Source of the DNA: Caenispirillum salinarum_A | GTDB lineage: Bacteria > Pseudomonadota > Alphaproteobacteria > Rhodospirillales > Rhodospirillaceae | Direction: 5' to 3' | DNA length: 64,000 bases | Assembly: GCF_044803115.1 (NCBI RefSeq) | Contig: NZ_CP085224.1 | Coordinates: forward strand, 2,604,001-2,668,000 | In this document: positions 18,053 to 25,949 of the stretch, piece after piece | How positions within the stretch are numbered: the first letter of the stretch is position 1 | Layout: each line of letters begins with the position of its first letter | The notes under the pieces: generated by a model | What the model was told of the DNA's origin: nothing | Database searches by the model: none | The model's input: only the letters and a program-made list of their open reading frames with translations | Made by a program: the position numbers and the translations under genes

Positions 18053-19435
18053 ATGTCCGATATTCGCCCTGTTCATATCATCGGCGGCGGTCTCGCCGGG
18101 TCCGAGGCGGCGTGGCAACTGGCCCGCGCCGGCGTTCCCGTCGTGCTGCACGAGATGCGTCCGGTCCGCCGCACCGACGCCCACCAGACCGATGGTCTGG
18201 CGGAGCTGGTGTGCTCCAATTCCTTCCGTTCCGACGACGACGACCACAACGCCGTCGGCCTGCTGCACTGGGAGATGCGCCGTGCCGGTTCGCTGATCCT
18301 GCGCTGCGCCGACGCCTGCGCCGTCCCCGCCGGCGGGGCGCTCGCCGTCGACCGCGAGGGGTTCTCCCGGGCCGTCCAGGCAGAACTGGAGGCGCACCCG
18401 CTCGTCACCATAGAGCGCGGCGAGGTCACGGGCCTGCCGCCGGAGGACTGGGACAGCGTCATCATCGCCACCGGCCCGCTGACCAGTGCTCCGCTGGCCG
18501 AGGCCATCGCCGCGCTGACCGGTGAGGACAGCCTGGCCTTCTTCGACGCCATCGCGCCCATCGTCTACAAGGACAGCATCGACTTCGACACCGCGTGGTT
18601 CCAGTCGCGCTACGACAAGGGCACCGGCACCGACTACATCAACTGCCCCATGAGCCGGGAGCAGTACGACGCCTTCCTGGACGCCCTGCTGGCTGCCGAG
18701 AAAACCGAGTTCAAGGAGTGGGAAGGCACCCCCTACTTCGAGGGCTGCCTGCCCATCGAGGTGATGGCCGAACGCGGGCGCCAGACGCTCACCTACGGGC
18801 CCATGAAGCCGATCGGCCTGACCAATCCGCACGATCCGACGGTCAAGCCCTATGCGGTGGTGCAACTGCGCCAGGACAACGCGCTGGGCACGCTCTACAA
18901 CATGGTCGGTTTCCAGACCAAGCTGAAGTGGGGCGAGCAGAAGCAAATCTTCCGCATGATTCCGGGACTGCAAAACGCCGAGTTTGCGCGGCTGGGCGGA
19001 ATTCACCGCAATACCTTCCTCAACAGCCCGCGCCTGCTGGACGAGCGCCAGCGGCTGAAGGCCATGCCGCGCCTGCGCTTCGCCGGCCAGATCTCAGGCT
19101 GCGAGGGCTATGTGGAAAGCGCCTCCATGGGTCTGGTCGCCGGTCGTTTTGCCGCCGCGGAACGCCTGGGGCTGGAGCAGGCGCCGCCGCCGCCGACCAC
19201 CGGCATGGGCGCGCTTCTGGGCCACATCACCGGCGGGGCGGAAGCCGATACCTTCCAGCCCATGAACGTCAACTTCGGGCTTTTGCCCGACATTCTGCGC
19301 AATCCGGATACGGGCAAGAAGATCAAGGGCCGCGACCGCAAGGCGGCCTATACGGCGCGCGCCAAGAAGGACTTCACGGACTGGCTGGCGGCCTCCGCCC
19401 TGCCCGTTCCGGGCGACGACACGCAGGCCGCCTGA
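18053..19435 (+). CDS. trmFO: Folate/FAD-dependent tRNA (uracil-54-C5)-methyltransferase TrmFO
   Basis: The 460-residue flavoprotein opens with the dinucleotide-binding GGGLAGSEAAWQLA (residues 12-25) and has the TrmFO-specific runs LVCSNSFRSDD near 57, NCPMSREQYDAF near 198 and FEGCLPIEVMAERG near 230. It forms ribothymidine at position 54 of tRNA from methylenetetrahydrofolate, as in Gram-positive bacteria and many alphaproteobacteria. It appears monocistronic with a strong hairpin after the stop. Confidence 0.96.
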   Translation: MSDIRPVHIIGGGLAGSEAAWQLARAGVPVVLHEMRPVRRTDAHQTDGLAELVCSNSFRSDDDDHNAVGLLHWEMRRAGSLILRCADACAVPAGGALAVDREGFSRAVQAELEAHPLVTIERGEVTGLPPEDWDSVIIATGPLTSAPLAEAIAALTGEDSLAFFDAIAPIVYKDSIDFDTAWFQSRYDKGTGTDYINCPMSREQYDAFLDALLAAEKTEFKEWEGTPYFEGCLPIEVMAERGRQTLTYGPMKPIGLTNPHDPTVKPYAVVQLRQDNALGTLYNMVGFQTKLKWGEQKQIFRMIPGLQNAEFARLGGIHRNTFLNSPRLLDERQRLKAMPRLRFAGQISGCEGYVESASMGLVAGRFAAAERLGLEQAPPPPTTGMGALLGHITGGAEADTFQPMNVNFGLLPDILRNPDTGKKIKGRDRKAAYTARAKKDFTDWLAASALPVPGDDTQAA

Positions 19436-19467
19436 CTGATCGCGATCAAGGCCTGCCCCGAAAACGA

Positions 19468-19499
19468 ACGACGCCCCCGACCAGTATCGGGGGCGTCGT
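19468..19499. terminator. Hairpin between trmFO and a convergent small gene
   Basis: ACGACGCCCCCGA pairs perfectly with TCGGGGGCGTCGT (13 bp) over a 6-nt loop. It lacks a clear T-run, so its ending action on either strand is inferred from position. Confidence 0.65.
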
Positions 19500-19527
19500 C
19501 GTGTCGGGGAAACGTGGTCGGGGACCG

Positions 19528-19719
19528 TCAGTGGAGGCTGCGCAGCCGATAGCCGTCGTCGTCAGTCTCGAACAGTTCACCCTCCAGGGCCGTGTGTGCC
19601 TCGGCGCTGCCGGACTGCCAGCCGCCCAGGCCCATCAGGCCGTGGAACATGAGACTGACGGCGATCACCCACGCTACGGCGGCCAGATGCTGGCCGAAAG
19701 TCGCATTTCTGGGATTCAT
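19528..19719 (-). CDS. Small single-helix membrane protein, function unknown
   Basis: The 63-residue product has one hydrophobic segment (about 11-32, LAAVAWVIAVSLMFHGLMG) and an acidic soluble tail. CGGAGGG stands 5 bp before the ATG, a strong ribosome site, and the gene fills the space before the trmFO hairpin. I recognise no family. The 259 bp upstream of it (19720-19978) holds no convincing gene. Confidence 0.55.
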   Translation of the reverse strand: MNPRNATFGQHLAAVAWVIAVSLMFHGLMGLGGWQSGSAEAHTALEGELFETDDDGYRLRSLH

Positions 19720-19978
19720 TTCGCCCTCCGTCCCTCGGGATCGGTCTCAACCGGAACGGGAACACGTCCCGTCGTTTAGGCCCACGCTGTTAAAGTACGC
19801 CCGCAGCGAATCGGAATCAAGTCCCTGATTTACCGCCAAATGCGGCTTAACCGGTAGGCGTAGATACCACCGGACGACTCGTGGTCGTAGGACTCGGCAT
19901 AAGACCGATATAAAGGGGTGCGCCCTACCCTCCCCCACGACATGATGTGGCGGAACTCCGCCGGCCCGTCGGTAAACC

Positions 19979-20848
19979 CTAGTACCGGCTCAGGAATGCC
20001 GCCGCGGTCAAACGGAGTGGCCGGACGTCGACGCGGCGCAGGTCGGGGTGGTACACGTTCCAGCCCAGCCGTTGCAAGCGCTTTAGATACCCATCGGCGA
20101 GAACGGCGGGCAAAAGCGCCGGAAGTGCGGCGCGGCTCACCCGCCCGCGGAGGCCGCGCGCCTCGGCCAGACGCGCCCGCGCCTCGCCCGCCAGGTCCCC
20201 GGCGACCGCAGCGATGGCATCGTGCGGCTTGCCGGCTGCCACCACGTATCCGTCGATGCCGCGCCCCGTCAACTCCGCTGCCGGCAGGTATACCCGGTTC
20301 TGGGCGGCGTGGAACGGCACCGCGCGCAGCAGGCCGGTGATCGCCCAGGCGGTGCCAACCGCGTCCGCCGCCGCCAGCGTCTCCTCGTCCGCGGCGCCCA
20401 GAACGCAGGCGGCAAGGCGCTGGACGCTTCCGCCGGTGTCGCAGGCATAGGACAGGAAGGCTTCGCGGTCCTCCGGCGGCTGGTCGTCCATGTCCCGCTC
20501 GCGCGCCTCCAGCAACGTCTCGAAGGGCTCGCGCGGCAGGTTGCGGCGCCGAATCGCACCGATCAGCGCTTCGGCCGTCGGATGCGTCGGCGGCGGCGTG
20601 TCCTTTTCGAAGACGCCCTCCAGCAGGTCACGCCAGAACTGCAGGCGCATGAGGCCCATCATGGGCTCGCTCACCTTTTCCCGGATGCCCGCCACATCGG
20701 CGTTGAAGGCGTACAGCGCGAAAAGGTCCTCGCGACGGTCCTGAGGCGCAAAAAGGGCCGTCATGAAGCGGTCGCGATCCTGGCGGCGCACCTCCTCTCC
20801 GATCATGGACAGGTCGGGGGTGCGCGGCTGTCGGGCGCTGTCGGGCAT
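19979..20848 (-). CDS. Squalene/phytoene synthase-superfamily protein without Asp-rich motifs (NDUFAF6-like)
   Basis: The 289-residue protein has the all-helical fold pattern of the family. It begins DRFMTALFAPQDRREDLFALYAFNADVAG (27-54) and continues GLMRLQFWRDLLEGVF, which matches the NDUFAF6 branch (complex I assembly factor in mitochondria; alphaproteobacterial homologues known). The first Asp-rich motif position reads FNADVAGIRE and the second reads LLRAVPFHAAQNRVYLP, so it should not bind the Mg-diphosphate needed for prenyl coupling. It is divergent from hpnC (102 bp gap). AGGAAAGGA precedes the ATG. A role in complex I assembly is likelier than one in hopanoid synthesis, but the location leaves this open. 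Confidence 0.7.
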   Translation of the reverse strand: MPDSARQPRTPDLSMIGEEVRRQDRDRFMTALFAPQDRREDLFALYAFNADVAGIREKVSEPMMGLMRLQFWRDLLEGVFEKDTPPPTHPTAEALIGAIRRRNLPREPFETLLEARERDMDDQPPEDREAFLSYACDTGGSVQRLAACVLGAADEETLAAADAVGTAWAITGLLRAVPFHAAQNRVYLPAAELTGRGIDGYVVAAGKPHDAIAAVAGDLAGEARARLAEARGLRGRVSRAALPALLPAVLADGYLKRLQRLGWNVYHPDLRRVDVRPLRLTAAAFLSRY

Positions 20849-20950
20849 CTGGGTCCTTTCCTGTTGCGCGGGTTGCCTGTCGGCATCGTTTGGCGCGACG
20901 CGGCGTGCTGTGCCATATATAGGGTTCGTTTCGCTGAGAAAAGGCGTGCC

Positions 20951-21847
20951 ATGTCAGGCTCCACCGCCTCCGCGCCGGACGCCGCACCGGCGACGGAGAT
21001 CACCGAAGCCGTGCGCGCGGCGCTGTCGGGCAAGGGAATGGGCGACGAGAACTTTCCCGTCGCCTCGGCCCTGCTGGCGCGGCGGCACCGGCCGGTGGTC
21101 GCCGCCTACTACCGCTTTGCCCGCACGGCCGACGACGTGGCGGACTCCGAGACGCTGACGCCCGACGTCAAGGTGGCCGCCCTGGACGTCATGCAGGCGG
21201 TGCTGGAAGGGCGCGAGGACCCGGCCCTTTCGCCCGAGGCCGCCACCCTGCGCCCAATGCTGCACGAGCGGTGCGTGCCGCTGCGGGTGGCAAGCGACCT
21301 GTTGATCGCGTTTCGCGACGACTCCCGCGGGCTGACCTGCCGCACCTGGAGCGACCTGATCGCCTATTGCGAAAACTCCGCCAACCCGGTGGGGCGCTTC
21401 CTGCTGCGCCTGCATGGTGCCCCGGATGCCGCGGACCGGCCGTCGGATGCGCTGTGCACGGCCTTACAGATCCTCAACCACCTGCAGGACCTGCGCGAAG
21501 ACTGGACGCGCCTGCATCGCCTCTATTTGCCGCTGGAGTGGATCGAGTCCGCCGGCGGCCATGCCGAGGACCTGGCCCGCATCCCGACGCCGGACCTGTT
21601 CCGGCCGCTGATCCTGGAGGCGCTGGACCGCACTGACGCGCTGATCGCCGAGGCCGACCGTCTGCCCGGCCATATCGGCGAGCGGGGGCTGACCATGCAG
21701 GCCCGCATGGTGGTGGAACTGGCGAGGCGTCTGTCCACCCGCCTGCGCCCCGACGCTCCCGAGACCGAGGACACGAAGGCAAGCCGCATTGACTGGGCCG
21801 CCGCCGCCCTGCGCGGTGCCTGGAGCGGGCTTGGGGGTCGGCCATGA
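20951..21847 (+). CDS. hpnC: Hydroxysqualene synthase HpnC
   Basis: The 298-residue protein carries the HpnC pattern ENFPVASALLARRHRPVVAA, a first Asp-rich motif DDVAD (61-65) and a second, DLRED (180-184). HpnC converts presqualene diphosphate to hydroxysqualene, the second of the three HpnDCE steps from farnesyl diphosphate to squalene. I chose ATG 20951 because the long open frame upstream overlaps the divergent gene. Its stop overlaps the next ATG (ATGA), so it is the first of a coupled hpnC-D-E operon. A TATATA lies at 20916 but I see no matching -35. Confidence 0.9.
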   Translation: MSGSTASAPDAAPATEITEAVRAALSGKGMGDENFPVASALLARRHRPVVAAYYRFARTADDVADSETLTPDVKVAALDVMQAVLEGREDPALSPEAATLRPMLHERCVPLRVASDLLIAFRDDSRGLTCRTWSDLIAYCENSANPVGRFLLRLHGAPDAADRPSDALCTALQILNHLQDLREDWTRLHRLYLPLEWIESAGGHAEDLARIPTPDLFRPLILEALDRTDALIAEADRLPGHIGERGLTMQARMVVELARRLSTRLRPDAPETEDTKASRIDWAAAALRGAWSGLGGRP

Positions 21848-22719
21848 CGGCCGCCGCCACCACCGCGGGCCGTCCGGGCACGACCGGGGCGGGCGCCTTC
21901 ACGTCCATCGGACGGATCGACGCCCTGGACTGGGCCCTGCCGCTTGTGCCGCGCGACCGGCGCGATGCCGCGCGCGCGGTGCTGGCGTTCAGGTCCGAGG
22001 TGCAGGCGGTCGCCGACGGAACGGCGCCGCGTCCGGAACGGCGTGGCCGGCTGGCGGCCTGGCGCCTTGAACTGGATGCGCTGGAAGCAGGGCTTCCGGC
22101 CACGCCGGTGACCATCGCCCTGCAACAGCCGCTCCATCGTCACCGCCTGCCCAGGGCGGAACTGGAGAACCTGGTGCTGGCCGCCGACATGGACGCAGGC
22201 GGCGTCATGGTGGCGCCGCCGCAGTGCGACCTGCGGCTTTACGCTCGGCGCTCGGGCGGGGCGCTGATCATCCTGTTGACCGCCGTCCTGGGCGACACCA
22301 GCCACGCCGCCGGCTGCTTTGGCCTGGCGCTGGGCGACGCGATGCGCCTGACCACGCTGCTGCGCGACCTGGGATCGGCCGCCCGTGCCGGGCGCCTGTG
22401 CCTGCCGCGAGAAGCCCTGGCGGAAGCAGGAATCGTTGCCGCCAGCACGGCCGAGGTGCTGGAGCATCCCGCCCTGGGCGCCGCCTGCGGGCCCGTGGCC
22501 GCGACCGCATCCGAACGCTTCCTCGACGCACGCCTCATGCTGCCCGAGGTGGCGCTGCCCGCCCGCCCCTTCCTGCGGGCGGTGCTGGAGGCTCACGAAG
22601 ACCTGCTGGAGACGCTGCAGGCGCAGGGCCACGGCACGGTTTTCCCCCCGCTGCCTCCGCCCGGTCGGATGGCCCTGGCAGCCCGTGTGTTGCGGCATCG
22701 GCTCCGCGGTGCCGCATGA
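21844..22719 (+). CDS. HpnD-position protein with degenerate catalytic motifs
   Basis: The 291-residue protein aligns by eye with presqualene diphosphate synthase HpnD: LPLVPRDRRDAARAVLAF opening, WRLELDALEAG near 73, and LGDAMRLTTLLRD followed by GRLCLPREAL. The first Asp-rich motif (usually EVDDIADE) reads EVQAVADG (52-59), and the second (usually DVxED) reads DLGSA (175-179). Thus several Mg-binding Asp residues are missing, and HpnD activity is doubtful. The reading frame is intact and overlaps hpnC and hpnE by ATGA on both sides, so it is maintained and coupled rather than decayed. It could be a scaffold or partner subunit, or the active HpnD may be encoded elsewhere. Confidence 0.7.
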   Translation: MTAAATTAGRPGTTGAGAFTSIGRIDALDWALPLVPRDRRDAARAVLAFRSEVQAVADGTAPRPERRGRLAAWRLELDALEAGLPATPVTIALQQPLHRHRLPRAELENLVLAADMDAGGVMVAPPQCDLRLYARRSGGALIILLTAVLGDTSHAAGCFGLALGDAMRLTTLLRDLGSAARAGRLCLPREALAEAGIVAASTAEVLEHPALGAACGPVAATASERFLDARLMLPEVALPARPFLRAVLEAHEDLLETLQAQGHGTVFPPLPPPGRMALAARVLRHRLRGAA

Positions 22720-24002
22720 GCGGTCGGCACCTTCATGTCGTCGGTGCCGGCATGGCCGGCCTCGCCTGCGCGGTGGAGGCCGTTCGCGAGGGCTGGGCCG
22801 TCACCGTCCACGACAGCGCGCCGCGCGCCGGTGGGCGCTGCCGCTCCTACCACGACCCGGCGCTGGACCGGGTTCTCGACAACGGCAGCCACCTCATGCT
22901 GTCCGCCAACACCGAGACCCGACGGCTTCTGGAGACCACCGGTGGCTGGAAGCACGTGGTGGAGGTGACGCCGGCGGTGTTCGCCTTCCATGACCTGCGC
23001 GACGGCACGGCCTTCAGCGTCCGCCCCAACGCAGGCCCCCTGCCCTGGTGGATCTTCGCGGGCGGCCGCCGGGCGCCCGGTTCGACCGCCATGGATCACC
23101 TGAGCGCCCTGTGGCGGCTGTTCCGGGCTCCACAGGGCACCAGCGTGGCCGAGGCGCTGACCGGGCCGCTCTACGACCGCGTCTGGTATCCCATCGCCGA
23201 GGCCGTGATGAACACCGCACCGGCGGAGGCCTGCGCCGCCAGCTTTCGCGCCGTCGTCCGCGACAGCCTGCTGCGCGGGGAGCCGGCCTGCCGGCCGTGG
23301 CTCTTTCCCGAAGGCCTCGACGCCGCCCTGGTGGCACCCGCCGTCGAATGGCTGGAGGCGCGGGGCGCCGACGTTCGGCTGACGGACCCGGTGAAGGGCC
23401 TGGAGATCGAAGACGCCCGCGTCACCGCCTTGCGCACGCGGTCCGGCACCGTTCCGGTCGCGCCCGGGGATGTGGTTGTCTCCGCCCTGCCCGCCTTTGC
23501 GGCCGGCAGGCTGCTGCCGGAGTTGGCGCCCGAGGGGCTGGAGACGCGCGCGATCCTCAACGCCCATTTCCGCCTGCCGGCGCCCGTTGACCTGCCGCCG
23601 CCGGGGTTCCTCGGCCTGATCGGTGGACAGGCGCATTGGCTGTTCGTGCGCGGCGACGTGCTGTCGGTGACGGTCAGCGCGGCCGATGCGCTGGCGGTGC
23701 ACGCCGACGAGGAGGTTGCGGCACGGCTGTGGTCGGATGTGGTGCGCGTGCCCGCGTTCTCCCACATCGGCAACCCGCCGCCGCCAAGCCGCGTTGTGCG
23801 GGAGCGAAGGGCGACGCTTGCCCATACGCCGGGCATCGATACCCGGCGCCCCGGTCCGCGCACCGGCCTCGGCAACCTGCTGCTGGCCGGAGACTGGACC
23901 GCCACGGGGTATCCCTGCACCGTGGAGGGCGCCGTAAGGTCCGGCGTAACGGCGGCGCGCACCGCAAGGACAATCCCCGCGCTGCACGGCCCGGTGGAGT
24001 GA
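22716..24002 (+). CDS. hpnE: Hydroxysqualene dehydroxylase HpnE (FAD amine-oxidase fold)
   Basis: The 428-residue flavoprotein begins with the dinucleotide-binding HLHVVGAGMAGLACAVEA (5-22), followed by GGRCRSY near 44 and DNGSHLML near 57. The C-terminal FAD-closing motif is LLLAGDWTATGYPCTVEGAVRSG near 388. HpnE reduces hydroxysqualene to squalene. The ATG overlaps the preceding stop (ATGA). It ends the operon; sodB follows after 103 bp with its own promoter. Confidence 0.9.
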   Translation: MSGRHLHVVGAGMAGLACAVEAVREGWAVTVHDSAPRAGGRCRSYHDPALDRVLDNGSHLMLSANTETRRLLETTGGWKHVVEVTPAVFAFHDLRDGTAFSVRPNAGPLPWWIFAGGRRAPGSTAMDHLSALWRLFRAPQGTSVAEALTGPLYDRVWYPIAEAVMNTAPAEACAASFRAVVRDSLLRGEPACRPWLFPEGLDAALVAPAVEWLEARGADVRLTDPVKGLEIEDARVTALRTRSGTVPVAPGDVVVSALPAFAAGRLLPELAPEGLETRAILNAHFRLPAPVDLPPPGFLGLIGGQAHWLFVRGDVLSVTVSAADALAVHADEEVAARLWSDVVRVPAFSHIGNPPPPSRVVRERRATLAHTPGIDTRRPGPRTGLGNLLLAGDWTATGYPCTVEGAVRSGVTAARTARTIPALHGPVE

Positions 24003-24026
24003 GAGGGAATTTCTTCGCCACGAGGC

Positions 24027-24071
24027 TTGCAACATCGCGCCGCCGCGGCTTATCTAAACGCCTCGTTTAGA
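24027..24071 (+). promoter_or_regulatory. sodB promoter with overlapping palindromic operator
   Basis: TTGCAA (24027-24032) and TATCTA (24051-24056) are 18 bp apart. A perfect 8-bp inverted repeat, TCTAAACG-CCT-CGTTTAGA (24053-24071), overlaps the -10 element and the expected start site, the standard place for a repressor. The sodB ATG is 35 bp further on. The regulator is unknown; the arms face the opposite way from the Irr iron-control element. Confidence 0.6.
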
Positions 24072-24105
24072 CTCTTTCCAAAACCCGAATATTGCGAGGT
24101 TGGTA

Positions 24106-24708
24106 ATGGCTTTCGAACTGCCCCCGCTGCCGTATCCCAAGGATGCCCTGGCACCGCACATGTCGGCCCAGACCCTGGAGTTCCACCACGGCAAGCACCA
24201 CAACACCTACGTCACCAACCTGAACAACCTGACCAAGGACACGCCGCTGGCCACCCAGCCGCTGGAAGACGTCATCCACGAGGCCTGGAAGTCCGGCAAC
24301 ACCGGCGTGTTCAACAATGCCGCGCAGGTGTGGAACCACACCTTCTTCTGGCACTGTATGAAGCAGGGCGGCGGCGGTGAGCCGACCGGCAAGGTGGCCG
24401 AGAAGATCGACAGCGATCTTGGCGGGTACGCGGCCTTCAAGGAAAAGTTCACCGACGCCGCCAAGACTCAGTTCGGCTCCGGCTGGGCGTGGCTGGTCGC
24501 CAAGGACGGCAAGCTGGACATCATGAAGACCCCCAACGCCGAGAACCCGATGGTTCACGGTGCCACGGCCCTGCTGACCGTGGATGTGTGGGAGCACGCC
24601 TACTACCTGGACTACCAGAACCGCCGCCCCGACTTCGTCGCGGCGTTCCTGGACCACCTGGTCAACTGGGACCACGTGAACGAGCAGCTGGAAAAGGCCG
24701 GCGCCTGA
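24106..24708 (+). CDS. sodB: Superoxide dismutase, iron type
   Basis: The 200-residue enzyme has metal ligands His27 (FHHGKHHNTYV), His78 (WNHTFFW) and the later DVWEHAYYLDY pair. Gln74 in NNAAQ is in the position typical of iron rather than manganese enzymes. There is no signal peptide, so it is cytoplasmic. I prefer ATG 24106 (MAFELPPLPY) over 24100, with GCGAGG upstream. It is monocistronic between its own promoter and a strong terminator. Confidence 0.95.
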   Translation: MAFELPPLPYPKDALAPHMSAQTLEFHHGKHHNTYVTNLNNLTKDTPLATQPLEDVIHEAWKSGNTGVFNNAAQVWNHTFFWHCMKQGGGGEPTGKVAEKIDSDLGGYAAFKEKFTDAAKTQFGSGWAWLVAKDGKLDIMKTPNAENPMVHGATALLTVDVWEHAYYLDYQNRRPDFVAAFLDHLVNWDHVNEQLEKAGA

Positions 24709-24738
24709 GCGCCGACCGGACCGGCGAGTGGTTCATGA

Positions 24739-24770
24739 AAAAGGGCGGAGCCTCGCGGCTCCGCCCTTTT
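24739..24770. terminator. Bidirectional terminator after sodB
   Basis: AAAAGGGCGGAGCC pairs perfectly with GGCTCCGCCCTTTT (14 bp) around TCGC. It serves sodB and the convergent nlpD-like operon. Confidence 0.92.
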
Positions 24771-24795
24771 CCGTTGTCGGCCGCCAGGGCCGCCG

Positions 24796-25881
24796 CTACC
24801 GCAGCATGGCCACGCCGCGCCCGTCCAGGTGCGCCATGGGATCGACCGCCTTGGAGCCCTTGCGGATCTCGAAGTGGACCTGCGGGCGGTCGACATTGCC
24901 TGTCTGGCCCGAGTGCGCGATCACGTCGCCGCGCTGCACGGTCGCGCCACGCTCCACCAGAAGCTTGCTGTTGTGGGCATAGGCCGTCATCCAGCCGCCG
25001 TCGTGCTTGAGCAGCAGCAGGTTGCCGAAACCACGCAGTTCGTTGCCGGAATAGACCACCACGCCGTTCTCGGCCGCCCGCACGGGCGTCCCCTCGGGCA
25101 CGGCGATGTTGATTCCGTCATTGTGCAGGCCCGCCCCGGCCGGGCCGTACTTGCTGATGATCTGGCCCTGCACCGGCCAGCCGAACCGCCCGCCGGAACG
25201 CGCCGGCGGCCGCGTGTCCACGGGAGCCGGCGGCGGCGAGGCTTCGGCCACCTGCGTCTCCGCGGGGCGGGGCGCCGCCCCGGTGGAGGGCGTGGAGGGC
25301 GTCTCCGGCGCCCGCTGGCGGTCCACCAGCAGCGGCGGCGGATCGGGCCTGCGGTCGCCGGACGACTGCGCCGCCCTCGGGGCCGGCACCGGCCCCGCCT
25401 GCGCAACGGCCGTTTCCACCCGCCCCGGCAGGACAAGCGGCTGGCCGGGATAGATGGTGTAGGGCGGCCGCAGTTCGTTCACCCGCGCCAGCGTGTTCAT
25501 GTTGACGCCGAAGCTGCGGGAGATGCCGTAGAGGGTATCGCCCCGCGCCACTCGGTAGACCTCCTGCGCCGGCATGCGCAGAGTCTGCCCCGGATAGAGC
25601 ATGTAGGGCGGATTGAGGCGGTTGATCTCGATGATCCGGCGCATGGGCACGCCGTAGCGCCGTGCGATGGCGTAGACGCTGTCTCCCCTCTGCACCACCA
25701 CCTGCCCCGGCACCCGGCCGTCGACGACGGCCCCGCCTGCGGGCTGGTAGCCAGGATAGCGAGGCGCTGCATCCCATTGCACGCAGCCGCTCAGGGCCAG
25801 GCCGAGCGCGGCACAGGCCAGGATGCGGAAGCGCCGCCCGTGCGGCCGGCGCGGTGGCGATGGTGGGACGCGGGTCGTCAT
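24796..25881 (-). CDS. nlpD: NlpD-like LysM/M23 murein hydrolase activator lipoprotein
   Basis: The 361-residue protein has a lipoprotein leader ending LALSGC. Two LysM peptidoglycan-binding repeats follow: VQRGDSVYAIARRYGV and VARGDTLYGISRSFGV, each ending in YPGQ. A Pro/Ala-rich linker leads to a C-terminal M23 domain (GLHNDGINIAVPEGTPVRAA, then VHFEIRKGSKAVDP). The first zinc-site His is kept in GLHNDG, but the HxH motif reads VHFEIR, so the enzyme is probably inactive and works, like NlpD/EnvC, by activating an amidase at septation. It is the last gene of the tat-surE-pcm cluster. Confidence 0.85.
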   Translation of the reverse strand: MTTRVPPSPPRRPHGRRFRILACAALGLALSGCVQWDAAPRYPGYQPAGGAVVDGRVPGQVVVQRGDSVYAIARRYGVPMRRIIEINRLNPPYMLYPGQTLRMPAQEVYRVARGDTLYGISRSFGVNMNTLARVNELRPPYTIYPGQPLVLPGRVETAVAQAGPVPAPRAAQSSGDRRPDPPPLLVDRQRAPETPSTPSTGAAPRPAETQVAEASPPPAPVDTRPPARSGGRFGWPVQGQIISKYGPAGAGLHNDGINIAVPEGTPVRAAENGVVVYSGNELRGFGNLLLLKHDGGWMTAYAHNSKLLVERGATVQRGDVIAHSGQTGNVDRPQVHFEIRKGSKAVDPMAHLDGRGVAMLR

Positions 25882-25949
25882 GGCCGACAGCCTATACGGG
25901 CTTGGCCCTCCGCTCAACGCGTTGTTGTCTCCGGTGATGTCAAAGCGCC

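Noticed and set aside
19747..19938. 63-codon minus-strand open frame upstream of the small membrane protein gene
   Set aside because: No ribosome site and no recognisable features. The region more likely holds the promoter of the downstream small gene.
21844..22719. hpnD-position gene as a pseudogene
   Set aside because: The reading frame is full length, with no stops or frameshift, and overlaps both neighbours by ATGA. Loss of motifs without decay suggests a kept non-catalytic protein.
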